From contig NZ_RCUV01000020.1 in assembly GCF_003667545.1 (NCBI RefSeq), positions 1 through 64,000 of the forward strand: a DNA stretch of 64,000 nt, in the 5' to 3' direction. The position numbers and the translations under genes are program-made. How positions within the stretch are numbered: the first letter of the stretch is position 1; each line of letters starts with the position of its first letter. The stretch comes from Mycetocola manganoxydans (GTDB lineage: Bacteria > Actinomycetota > Actinomycetes > Actinomycetales > Microbacteriaceae). This document shows, piece by piece, positions 54,540 to 62,356 of this stretch. The notes beneath the pieces are model-generated. The model was not told where the DNA came from. It searched no databases and saw nothing but the letters and a program-made list of their open reading frames with translations.

Positions 54540-56747
54540 TCATCTTATGCCGACAGCCTCCGGCACGTTCTTGGCAGGGGTCCGCCCAAGGATGGACTCG
54601 ACACTTGTTTGTGGACGAAGGTCCAGCCGCCGAAGCAACTGCGCGTTGAGCGCAACAACGATCGTGGACAGTGACATCAGGATAGCGCCGACCGACATCG
54701 GAAGGACGAAACCGACGGGGGCCAGCACGCCGGCGGCGAGCGGGACGGAGATCAGGTTGTACCCGGCAGCCCACCATAGGTTCTGTTTCATCTTGCGGTA
54801 GCTCGCGCGTGAGAGCTCCATGATCGACAGCACGGATCGCGGGTCATCGCTGGCCAGGATCACCCCTGCGGACGCAATCGCAACGTCGGTGCCGGCGCCG
54901 ATCGCAATACCGACATCTGCCTGCGCCAACGCTGGCGCGTCGTTGACTCCGTCACCAACCATGGCGACCTTGCGTCCTTCAGCTTGAAGCTCGGCGACCT
55001 TCGCAGCCTTGTCCTCAGGTCGCACGCCGGCGAAGACACGGTCGATACCCAACTCATCAGCCACCGACCGCGCAACCGCTTCGGCGTCGCCGGTGATCAT
55101 CACGACCTGGATGCCCAGGGCATGCAGTGCGTCCACGGCCTGACGGGATTCCTCACGAATCTCGTCCGCCAACTTCAAGGCGCCAATCACCTGGCCGTCT
55201 GCGAGGACGTGCAGGATGATGGCGCCGTCGTTGCGCCACTGCTCGGCGACGGGGAGTTCGCTGACCTCGTGGTGCTCAAGCATGTATGGGCCGCCAACGC
55301 TGATCGTGCGTCCGCCGACATGGCCGACCACGCCCATGGCGGGGGACGACTGGAAATCGGTCGCAGTGGGGATATCCAGCTTGCGGGACCGCGCAGCAGC
55401 GACGATCGCTCTAGCCAGAGGGTGCTCGCTGTCGCTCTCGGCCGCTGCAGCCAAGGCGAGCACCTCGTCTTCCGATTGTCCGTCGGCCGTCTTCGTGGAA
55501 GAAACGACGGGCTCACCCTTTGTGAGAGTGCCGGTCTTGTCAAACAGGACAGAAGTGACGGTGCGCATGCTCTCCAGCGCCAGTCGATCTTTGACCAGCA
55601 CGCCGCCCTTCGCTGCCCGCTCTGTGGCGATCGACACCACAAGAGGAATGGCTAGCCCTAACGCGTGGGGGCAGGCGATAACAAGAACGGTGATTGTCCG
55701 GACGACCGCTGCATCAGGGAATCCGAGGAGACTCCACACGAGAGCTGTGACGGCTCCGGCGCCGAGCGCGAACCAGAAGAGCCAGCCCGCCGCCGTGTCA
55801 GCCAGACGCTGCGCACGAGACGACGATGCCTGTGCATCGGCGACCATGCGCTGGATCCCAGCCAGTGCGGTGTCGTCACCAACCGCAGTGATCCGAACTC
55901 GGATCGCAGTGTCCGTTGCCACCGTTCCTGCAACCACCGCGTCTCCCGGGCCACGGCTCACCGGTCGTGACTCACCGGTGACCATCGACTCATCGACGTC
56001 TGCAGTCCCCTGCTCGACTCTTCCGTCGGCTGGCACACGGCTACCAGGCCGAACAATCACCAGGTCACCCACAGCGAGATCCGCCGGCGAAACGACCTCG
56101 ATCTCTTCGCCGTCAAGCCGTTCCGCCTGATCAGGCAACAGCGCGGCCAAAGACTCCAACGCGGTCGACGTTTGAGCCAAGGATCGCATCTCGATCCAAT
56201 GCCCAAGGAGCATGATCACGATAAGAAGAGCAAGCTCCCACCAGAAATCCAGCGCGTGGTCCAGGATGCCGAGACTCGCACCCCAGGAAGCGACGAACGC
56301 AACGGTGATCGCGAGTCCGATGAGCAACATCATGCCGGGCTTGCGTTGCTTGATTTCAGCCACCGCCCCGGTGAGGAATGGTCGTCCGCCCCAGACGTAC
56401 ATAACCGTTCCGAGGAGCGGGGAAATCCACCGGATCCATCCGACGTCCGGGAGTTGGTACCCGAGAACCATGGCGAACATCGAGCTGAAACCAACAACGG
56501 GGACCGCGAGAAGCAGCATCACCCAGAACAGGCGACGGAACTGAGCCACGTGGTCGCCATGACCAGAGTGGCCCTCCTGCCCGCCGTGGCCCTGATGCGA
56601 CGAGTGACCAGCCTGATCGGGCCGGGAGGAATCGTTCGGCGAGCGGTCAGCGGCCGCCGAGTGAGCGTGATGCATGGTCGAGTGGTCGCCATGCGTTTGC
56701 GTCGGCTGTGATACTGGCGCCGGCGCGTGTGCGTCTTTACGGTGCAT
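54540..56747 (-). CDS. copB: CopB-type P1B-3 copper ATPase
   Basis: A 735-residue P-type ATPase. The cytoplasmic N-terminus is His-rich (HGDHSTMHHAHS, then HSSHQGHGGQEGHSGHGDH) in place of a CxxC domain. The transport motif is CPH (about residue 358, ACPHALGLAIPL), with DKTGTLTKGE (about 402) and GDGVNDAPAL. CPH and His-rich tails define the CopB branch, associated with Cu(II) or Cu(I) export. The ATG at 56747 is preceded by GAGGATCGGGAG. Confidence 0.93.
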   Translation of the reverse strand: MHRKDAHAPAPVSQPTQTHGDHSTMHHAHSAAADRSPNDSSRPDQAGHSSHQGHGGQEGHSGHGDHVAQFRRLFWVMLLLAVPVVGFSSMFAMVLGYQLPDVGWIRWISPLLGTVMYVWGGRPFLTGAVAEIKQRKPGMMLLIGLAITVAFVASWGASLGILDHALDFWWELALLIVIMLLGHWIEMRSLAQTSTALESLAALLPDQAERLDGEEIEVVSPADLAVGDLVIVRPGSRVPADGRVEQGTADVDESMVTGESRPVSRGPGDAVVAGTVATDTAIRVRITAVGDDTALAGIQRMVADAQASSSRAQRLADTAAGWLFWFALGAGAVTALVWSLLGFPDAAVVRTITVLVIACPHALGLAIPLVVSIATERAAKGGVLVKDRLALESMRTVTSVLFDKTGTLTKGEPVVSSTKTADGQSEDEVLALAAAAESDSEHPLARAIVAAARSRKLDIPTATDFQSSPAMGVVGHVGGRTISVGGPYMLEHHEVSELPVAEQWRNDGAIILHVLADGQVIGALKLADEIREESRQAVDALHALGIQVVMITGDAEAVARSVADELGIDRVFAGVRPEDKAAKVAELQAEGRKVAMVGDGVNDAPALAQADVGIAIGAGTDVAIASAGVILASDDPRSVLSIMELSRASYRKMKQNLWWAAGYNLISVPLAAGVLAPVGFVLPMSVGAILMSLSTIVVALNAQLLRRLDLRPQTSVESILGRTPAKNVPEAVGIR

Positions 56748-57157
56748 CGACTCCCGATCCTCGCCATCTATAAACCTCGCGGGATGACCAAATACGGGCA
56801 ACGTAGACGCCTGGGCCAGATTAGTCGGCCCGCGGCGTGACCCTTTGAAAGCGAAGAGGAATCACCTTCAAAACGTTAAATACCTATTTGATCAGGTATT
56901 TTCCCATGCCGATAATGGTTCTTATGTCAAGACGCTTGAGTCACGGCGTTATTCACGTCTGCTGAGAAATGGGCGGTCGTCCCCACACTTCCCTGCCTTT
57001 CGCGCCACTTGTGACCCGGCCGCCATCGCATCCCGCGCGGCTTCAGCCCCTCTGGTCGATCTAGCGCCGACTTGCTGCCGCCGCTGCTCTTTTCGAGAAA
57101 TCGTTCTCGTGATCGCACGGCAAGGGTCCCCGGCTGGGCGGCGATGATAAATTGGAT
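56748..57157. other. 410-base intergenic region with an AT-rich operator-like repeat
   Basis: This region separates the divergent copB and small membrane-protein genes. It holds the 24-base inverted repeat listed separately and is richer in A/T around 56860-56945 than its surroundings. A 100-codon frame at 56845-57147 has Arg/Ser-rich shadow composition and no ribosome site, so it is not called. Confidence 0.5.
56879..56902. promoter_or_regulatory. 24-base AT-rich inverted repeat, operator candidate
   Basis: AAATACCT (56879-56886) and AGGTATTT (56895-56902) are perfect 8-base arms around ATTTGATC. The low GC stands out in this genome. Size and symmetry fit a winged-helix (ArsR-type) operator. 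It lies 132 bases upstream of copB and 256 bases upstream of the small membrane protein. Confidence 0.55.
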
Positions 57158-57388
57158 ATGTTGGCTACTGGCCTGACCACGATTGGATGTGCGCCCGTGA
57201 AACGCTGGACCTTCACCACCTGCGCCATCGGCGCATTCGTCGCCACCGCCCTGGCCTTGTTCGTCTTGGTCATCAACGCCGTGACAGGGAATGAGCTCCT
57301 TCAGGTTTTGCTGCCCGTCGCGATTACGGCGTTGGTCAGTGGCGGCGCGCTGTCGGCGCGAGCGCGCATCTTGTGGCTGAAGGGGTGA
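57158..57388 (+). CDS. small two-helix membrane protein
   Basis: A 76-residue protein with two likely helices (TCAIGAFVATALALFVLVIN and LLQVLLPVAITALVSGGAL). It is not recognised. TGATAA lies eight bases before the ATG at 57158, consistent with a leaderless transcript, but a GTG at 57197 is an alternative start. It precedes the CPBP-like gene on the same strand. Confidence 0.5.
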   Translation: MLATGLTTIGCAPVKRWTFTTCAIGAFVATALALFVLVINAVTGNELLQVLLPVAITALVSGGALSARARILWLKG

Positions 57389-57551
57389 CGCCCGCGGGGA
57401 CGAGGCATGTGCCACCCGACCCGGGTCCCCGTCGCGCGCCGGCGGGGCTCGTTTCATTTACGCCCGCTGTCCGCCCACAGCCGTTCCCTCGCTGTTGAAC
57501 GGGAGCAAGGCCGGTACCCTCGAAGGATCCCCCGCACACCCGGAAGGACCC

Positions 57552-58379
57552 ATGACTATCAACCTGCCGATGACCCGGCCGGACACTCGCCGGGCGGCCA
57601 GCTGGAACCTGCTGCCCGGCGTGCTCCTGGCGGCATCCGGCTTGTTGCTCTTCGGGCTGCATTGGCGACCGGGCGGATACTTCATCCTCGCCGCTGCCCT
57701 CCTTGCCGCCGTTCTGGTGAACCGCGCCCTCGCCAAGGACCTGTTTCTTATCGGGGCCGGTCTCGTCATCATCAGCCTCGTCGAGATCAACACCGATATC
57801 TCGTGGGACCACATGCTGGTGATGGGGGTCGCCCTCGCTGCAGCGGTGATCCTGCCTTATCTGGTTTCCCGATTCCTGTACCGTGACCACGCCATCCGGT
57901 TCCCGGTCCTGACCGGGAAGCGCTGGACGCGGGTTGAGTTCTGGTACCTCGTCGCCGTGCTCGTGCTCGGCTGGTTCCTCCTGCCGGTGTACATGATTTC
58001 CACCGGCGTCTTCGAGAATTGGCCGGCGGCAACCGACCCCTCGTCCATCGGCCGGTTGTTCCTCGGCACCAATGCCCTGGGCATCTGGGACGAGTTGTTC
58101 TTCATCTGTACGTGCTTCACCCTGCTGCGTCGGCACTTTCCAGACTGGCAGGCGAACGTTCTGCAGGCTGTGCTCTTCACGTCGTTCCTGTGGGAACTTG
58201 GCTTCCAATCCTGGGGTCCATTCCTCATCTTCCCTTTTGCGCTCGTCCAGGGCTGGATCTTCAAGCAGACGAAATCGCTTTCCTACATCGTCAGTGTCCA
58301 TCTCCTGTTCGACTTCGTCCTGTTCCTCGTGCTGCTGCACGCGCACAACCGCGATTGGCTGGGTTTGTTCCTCTATTGA
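57552..58379 (+). CDS. CPBP-type intramembrane protease-like protein
   Basis: A 275-residue protein with about eight helices. A DELFF motif in helix 5 (IWDELFFICTCFTLLRR) and His/Asp in SVHLLFDFVLF resemble the catalytic motifs of CPBP (Abi) membrane proteases, but the usual double Glu (EExxxR) is Asp-Glu here. GAAGGA precedes the ATG at 57552, and GGTACCCT upstream could be a -10 box. Its substrate is unknown. Confidence 0.65.
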   Translation: MTINLPMTRPDTRRAASWNLLPGVLLAASGLLLFGLHWRPGGYFILAAALLAAVLVNRALAKDLFLIGAGLVIISLVEINTDISWDHMLVMGVALAAAVILPYLVSRFLYRDHAIRFPVLTGKRWTRVEFWYLVAVLVLGWFLLPVYMISTGVFENWPAATDPSSIGRLFLGTNALGIWDELFFICTCFTLLRRHFPDWQANVLQAVLFTSFLWELGFQSWGPFLIFPFALVQGWIFKQTKSLSYIVSVHLLFDFVLFLVLLHAHNRDWLGLFLY

Positions 58380-58551
58380 TTCTCTCCTCGTCGGAGGCTG
58401 AGCCCTCCGCCGCGTCCACGCCGAACGGCTACCGGGCAGGGCAGTGACTCTGCCCCACCGTCGAGCCGACCTTGAGGTCTCGGCGACCGGACGTCTCATC
58501 GCTGCGTCAGACCGAACTCGGGGACGGTCTGACACAGAATGGTCTGTTGAG

Positions 58552-58659
58552 GTGACCATCTGGAACATGCTCAGAAACGGAGACGCTTACACCGAACTCG
58601 GCCCGGACCACTACGCCAACTGCAATCCTGAAACGGCGGGGAACCGAGCCCCGAAGTAA
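58552..58659 (+). pseudogene. possible transposase C-terminal remnant
   Basis: The frame ending TAA at 58657 encodes VTIWNMLRNGDAYTELG then PDHYANCNPETAGNR. This resembles the C-terminal end of IS transposases (IWHLL...YxDLGxDYY...NP), possibly IS110-like. The frame upstream does not look like a transposase. No terminal repeats were found. It lies between the CPBP-like and ccsA genes, where two island blocks meet. Confidence 0.4.
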
Positions 58660-58764
58660 CTCCCGCCCCCTCGGACGCCCAGGTCCACGTCACCCGCCGG
58701 TGCATAACGCGCCAGCGTGCTTCGAGCAGACCCGGGGCCCGCAGGCAGGGGTGGGAGCGCAGGG

Positions 58765-59766
58765 CTACAGGCCCGAGTAGGCGTGCAGACCCTTGAAGAA
58801 CAGGTTGACCACGGAGAAGTTGAACATCACGGCCAGGAATCCGATGATCGCCAGCCACGCCGAGCGCGATCCGCGCCAGCCGCGAGTGGCCCGCGCGTGG
58901 ATGTAGCCCGCGTAAATTACCCAGATGATGAAGGTCCAGACCTCTTTGGTGTCCCAGCCCCAGTAGCGACCCCAGGACCGCTCCGCCCAGATAGCGCCCG
59001 CGATGAGGGTGAAGGTCCAGAGGATGAATCCGACGATGTTCGTGCGGTAGGCGAGATTTTCCAGATGTGCAGCCGTCGGCAATGTCGCGAGGAACTTCAG
59101 CCGGAGCTTAGTGAGGTCCTCCCCGCCGACCTCACGACGGTGCTGCACGAGCTGCAGCACGGAGAGAGCGAACCCGAGGGCGAAGAACGCGGTGCCTGCG
59201 GAGGCGACGAAGACGTGGACCACGAGCCAGGCGGACTGGAGTGCGGGTGGCAGTGGCATGATTTCGACGTAGTAGTCGACTGCCGCGATGCCGAGCAGCG
59301 CGAGGACGAGACCGGTGATGAAGGTGCCGAGGAACCGCAGGTCGATCCGGAGCAGAACGACGAGGTAGACCGCGATGATCAGCAGTGTGCCGGTGAGCGC
59401 GAACTCGTACATGTTTGCCCACGGCACTCGGCCGGCTGCGACACCGCGTGTGATTGTGGCGACCAGGTGCAACAGGAAACCGAGAACCGTGAGCGCGAGT
59501 GCGACTCGGAGTACCGGCGAGTGCCGCGCCTGGACCTGCGGGGCGTCGCTGTCCGTGCGGGCCAGAGTGGTCACCGGGCGGCCCGAAACTATTTCACCCC
59601 TCGCCTCCGTGGCTTCGAGCGTCGATGCCGTGGCTGCTGCCTTGGTGGCGGCGGCCGTCACGTCGGCTGAGCGTCGGGCGAGGTCCAGCGCGAACGCGAT
59701 AAAGGCGAGCATGTACATCGCCATGGCCGACCAGAGCGATAGCACGGACAGTTCATTCAGATCCAC
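58765..59766 (-). CDS. ccsA: cytochrome c assembly protein CcsA/CcsB
   Basis: A 333-residue membrane protein with about eight helices. The haem-handling WWD motif is clear (WAERSWGRYWGWDTKEVWTF), flanked by conserved His residues. With ResB it forms the system II machine that moves haem out and attaches it to apocytochrome c. The start is GTG. It is the last gene of the minus-strand cluster ATPase-tlpA-(ccdA remnant)-resB-ccsA, separated from resB by 190 bases in which nothing else was recognised. Confidence 0.93.
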   Translation of the reverse strand: MDLNELSVLSLWSAMAMYMLAFIAFALDLARRSADVTAAATKAAATASTLEATEARGEIVSGRPVTTLARTDSDAPQVQARHSPVLRVALALTVLGFLLHLVATITRGVAAGRVPWANMYEFALTGTLLIIAVYLVVLLRIDLRFLGTFITGLVLALLGIAAVDYYVEIMPLPPALQSAWLVVHVFVASAGTAFFALGFALSVLQLVQHRREVGGEDLTKLRLKFLATLPTAAHLENLAYRTNIVGFILWTFTLIAGAIWAERSWGRYWGWDTKEVWTFIIWVIYAGYIHARATRGWRGSRSAWLAIIGFLAVMFNFSVVNLFFKGLHAYSGL

Positions 59767-59956
59767 GATTTAGGGGTGCCTCTCGATTTTGCGGGAAGGT
59801 TCGGCGGATGCCGCTCGGTTGTGCGAACGGCGGAAGATCACGACGTGGCCGCACGCCACACAAAGGCAGCACGGCTGGGGCCGTCCGATCGGGACGACAT
59901 AGCAGAGTCGCCCACCAGGCTGATCCCGTGGGTGAGGATTACCGAAGTGCGCGGGT

Positions 59957-61639
59957 TCATCGCTGTAGGCCGAGAGCAGTGCCGTGTCGGAAGGCGAGGG
60001 CGTCAACGGCCTCACCCAATCCGGGGTCCTCACCGCGGGCCAGACCGGCGTACTCCACCCGTACCGTGCCGTCCGCGTTGTCTGTCGCCTTGATCCATAC
60101 CCGCCGGCGCGGGACGAACAGCGAGGTCAGTAACCCGCCGAGGATGAGGATCGCGAAGGTGAGCACCCAGCCCACGGTCGGGTCGGTGTGGACATCGAAG
60201 GACGCGAAGCGGGCAACGGAACCGGCGTAGTCAGTGGTCGTAGCGTCCTGATCAGCGGGTGCCCCGGCATCCGGATTCACGTTCTCAAAGGTGATCGTGC
60301 CGCGCCCGTCCGGCAGTTCCTGGCTCTGCCCAGGCATCAACTCGATCGAATCCACGCCCGACTCGCCGCCGCTCAATTGCGTCATGTCATCCACGTTGAG
60401 CTCGTACACCGACTTCGGGGCGCCGTCGTTGATGCCGAGGTCCCCCGCGAACACATTGAGCGTCAGCACCGGGAAGACGAGGTCAGGGTACGTGGAGGTG
60501 TACGCGCCGGTCTCCATCTTGTAAGCCGTGGGATAGAGGAAGCCGATCATGCCGATCTGCTCGTCCAGCCCGTCGGGGATCTTGATCACGCCGAGGGAGG
60601 TCAGGTTGCCGTCCTGCGGAAGGAAAGGAACGGAATCAGTCCAGACCACGCTGCCCTCCGGGTCGCGGACCGTGATCTTAGGCGCGTACCCGTTGCCGAG
60701 CAGGTAGATGTCGGCGCCCTCAAACCGGAGCGGGTCGTTCACCCTGACGACCCGCTTCTCGGTCTCGCCAGTCGGCAACCGCATGGTGACCCGAGTGGTG
60801 AAGTCGATCGGCTGGCCATACGCGTTAAGGTTTTTCTGCTCGTAGGTCACGTCGAATTTGTCGAGCGTCATGGCGAACGGTGCGAGGTCGTCCGGGTTGT
60901 AGAACCGCCCGGGGTTGAACGAGTTGTAGTCCAGCAGAGTATTGACGAAAGTCTGTCCCTCGACGATGACCCGCTGAGCGGCATATCCGAATCCGCCGCC
61001 GATCCCGACGGTGAGGAGCATACCGACGAGCGCCGAGTGGAAGACCAGGTTGCCGGTCTCTCGGAGGTACCCGCGCTCGGCTGAGACCGACACGTCACCG
61101 TTCCGGCCCTGGTAGAGCTCGGTCCGGTAGCCGGACTTCTTGAGTAGCGCGTGCGCCGACTCGATCGCGGTACCGGCGTTACCACCCTCGAGGGTGACCT
61201 CGGTGTGCGCGGCGAGGCGCTGAAGCCGGGCAGGGGTGCGCGGCGGACGCGACCGCATCGCCTGGAAGTGGTGCTTCGTGCGAGGGATCACGCAGCCAAT
61301 CAGCGACACGAACAGCAGCAGGTAGATGCTCGAGAACCAGACCGAACCGTAGACGTCGAACATCTGGATACTCTCGAGCATCGGCGCGAGATCGGGATTG
61401 TTGTCGAAGTACTGGATGACACCGTTCGGGTCCGAACTGCGCTGCGGCACCAGCGACCCGGGCACCGCCGCGACCGCCAGCAGCAGCAACAGCAACAGCG
61501 CCGTGCGCATGCTCGTCAGTTGCCGCCAGATGAACCTCAGCGTGCCGACGAAACCGAGCTTCGGCTGGACGATACCGTCGCCGGGGCCCTCCGCCTGGGG
61601 ACGGGCCCCGGCGTCAACGTAATCAGATGGTCGTGACAT
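59957..61639 (-). CDS. resB: cytochrome c assembly protein ResB
   Basis: A 560-residue protein with three N-terminal helices (TALLLLLLLAVAAVPGSL; VWFSSIYLLLFVSLIG; LVFHSALVGMLLTVG), a large extracytoplasmic domain, and one C-terminal helix (VGWVLTFAILILGGLL). It is the ResB/Ccs1 partner of CcsA in system II haem attachment. Its ATG lies inside the last codons of the degraded ccdA, preserving what was a normal overlap between the two genes. Confidence 0.93.
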   Translation of the reverse strand: MSRPSDYVDAGARPQAEGPGDGIVQPKLGFVGTLRFIWRQLTSMRTALLLLLLLAVAAVPGSLVPQRSSDPNGVIQYFDNNPDLAPMLESIQMFDVYGSVWFSSIYLLLFVSLIGCVIPRTKHHFQAMRSRPPRTPARLQRLAAHTEVTLEGGNAGTAIESAHALLKKSGYRTELYQGRNGDVSVSAERGYLRETGNLVFHSALVGMLLTVGIGGGFGYAAQRVIVEGQTFVNTLLDYNSFNPGRFYNPDDLAPFAMTLDKFDVTYEQKNLNAYGQPIDFTTRVTMRLPTGETEKRVVRVNDPLRFEGADIYLLGNGYAPKITVRDPEGSVVWTDSVPFLPQDGNLTSLGVIKIPDGLDEQIGMIGFLYPTAYKMETGAYTSTYPDLVFPVLTLNVFAGDLGINDGAPKSVYELNVDDMTQLSGGESGVDSIELMPGQSQELPDGRGTITFENVNPDAGAPADQDATTTDYAGSVARFASFDVHTDPTVGWVLTFAILILGGLLTSLFVPRRRVWIKATDNADGTVRVEYAGLARGEDPGLGEAVDALAFRHGTALGLQR

Positions 61640-61760
61640 AGCCGTTGATCAGCTCTCCAACCCGTGGCATGAGCGTTCCCCCGGGACCCGCCCCGCCACT
61701 CGAGCGATCGGAATGGCCGCGAACATCCGGCCGTTGAGGGGCGATTCCACCTGAATTCAT
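61624..61760 (-). pseudogene. ccdA remnant with large internal deletion and frameshift
   Basis: The start region reads ATGAATTCAGGTGGAATCGC; skipping one C gives MNSGGIALNGRMFAAIPIA, matching CcdA N-termini ([19 protein letters not shown]). The end, in another frame, encodes PRVGELINGYVTTI and a stop, matching CcdA C-termini ([14 protein letters not shown]). Only 137 of about 760 bases remain, and both redox cysteines are gone. It sits between tlpA 2 and resB, the usual place of ccdA. Confidence 0.85.
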
Positions 61761-61768
61761 AATGCGTC

Positions 61769-62356
61769 CTACTCGTCGATCGCGTCGCTGACAAGCGTAC
61801 TGAGGATGGATGCTTCCTTCAGCTGGCCAAGGATGCGGGCTGAGACCCGGCCCTCCTTGTCGAGGACAATCGTGGTCGGGACTGCTTTCGGCGGCACCGT
61901 TCCTGTGAAGGCGAGCTTCACGGCACCGTCCTGGACGTCAAGGATCGACGGGTAGGTGATGCCGTACGTTTCGTTGAACGAGAGCGCCGTGTCCGCCTGG
62001 TCGTAGACGTTGACGCCGATGAACTGCGCACCTTTGCCGTCGTACGCGGCACTGAGCTCCTGCAGGTCCGGTGCTTCGGCCCGGCAGGGGGCGCATGCGG
62101 CGTACCAGAAGTTGACGACGAGCACCTCACCGGCGAAGTCGACGGAGGAGATCTGGTCGCCACCCTCTGTGGTGCCGGAGAAGCTGATCGACTCGCCCCG
62201 CTCGGCCTCGGGAATTTCGGTCACAGATCCGTCGCCCGCGATGTATCCCTTGTTACTGCCCTCTTTGTATTGCTCGGCGAGGGGGTCGCTGGCGCAGCCG
62301 GTAAGAAGCAGCGCGGCGGCGATTCCGATCGCCGCCGCTCGCATCCGTCGCGTCAT
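61769..62356 (-). CDS. resA: TlpA/ResA-like thioredoxin lipoprotein 2
   Basis: A 195-residue lipoprotein. The lipobox Cys is residue 21 (LLTGC) and the active site is Cys88-Ala-Pro-Cys91. In a cluster with resB and ccsA it should reduce the haem-binding cysteines of apocytochrome c (the ResA role). It needs electrons from CcdA, but the ccdA next to it is broken. Its ATG overlaps the ATPase stop by four bases, and a tail like its own is found at 46353. Confidence 0.92.
   Translation of the reverse strand: MTRRMRAAAIGIAAALLLTGCASDPLAEQYKEGSNKGYIAGDGSVTEIPEAERGESISFSGTTEGGDQISSVDFAGEVLVVNFWYAACAPCRAEAPDLQELSAAYDGKGAQFIGVNVYDQADTALSFNETYGITYPSILDVQDGAVKLAFTGTVPPKAVPTTIVLDKEGRVSARILGQLKEASILSTLVSDAIDE

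Noticed and set aside
56845-57147. 100-codon plus-strand frame upstream of the small membrane protein
   Set aside because: No ribosome site, Arg/Ser/Ala-rich, and it runs through the inverted repeat.
57336-58568. 410-codon minus-strand frame over the CPBP-like gene
   Set aside because: Highly charged antisense composition; the plus-strand gene has membrane helices and a ribosome site.
59770-60033. 87-codon minus-strand frame between resB and ccsA
   Set aside because: Overlaps the resB end, has no ribosome site and no recognisable similarity.
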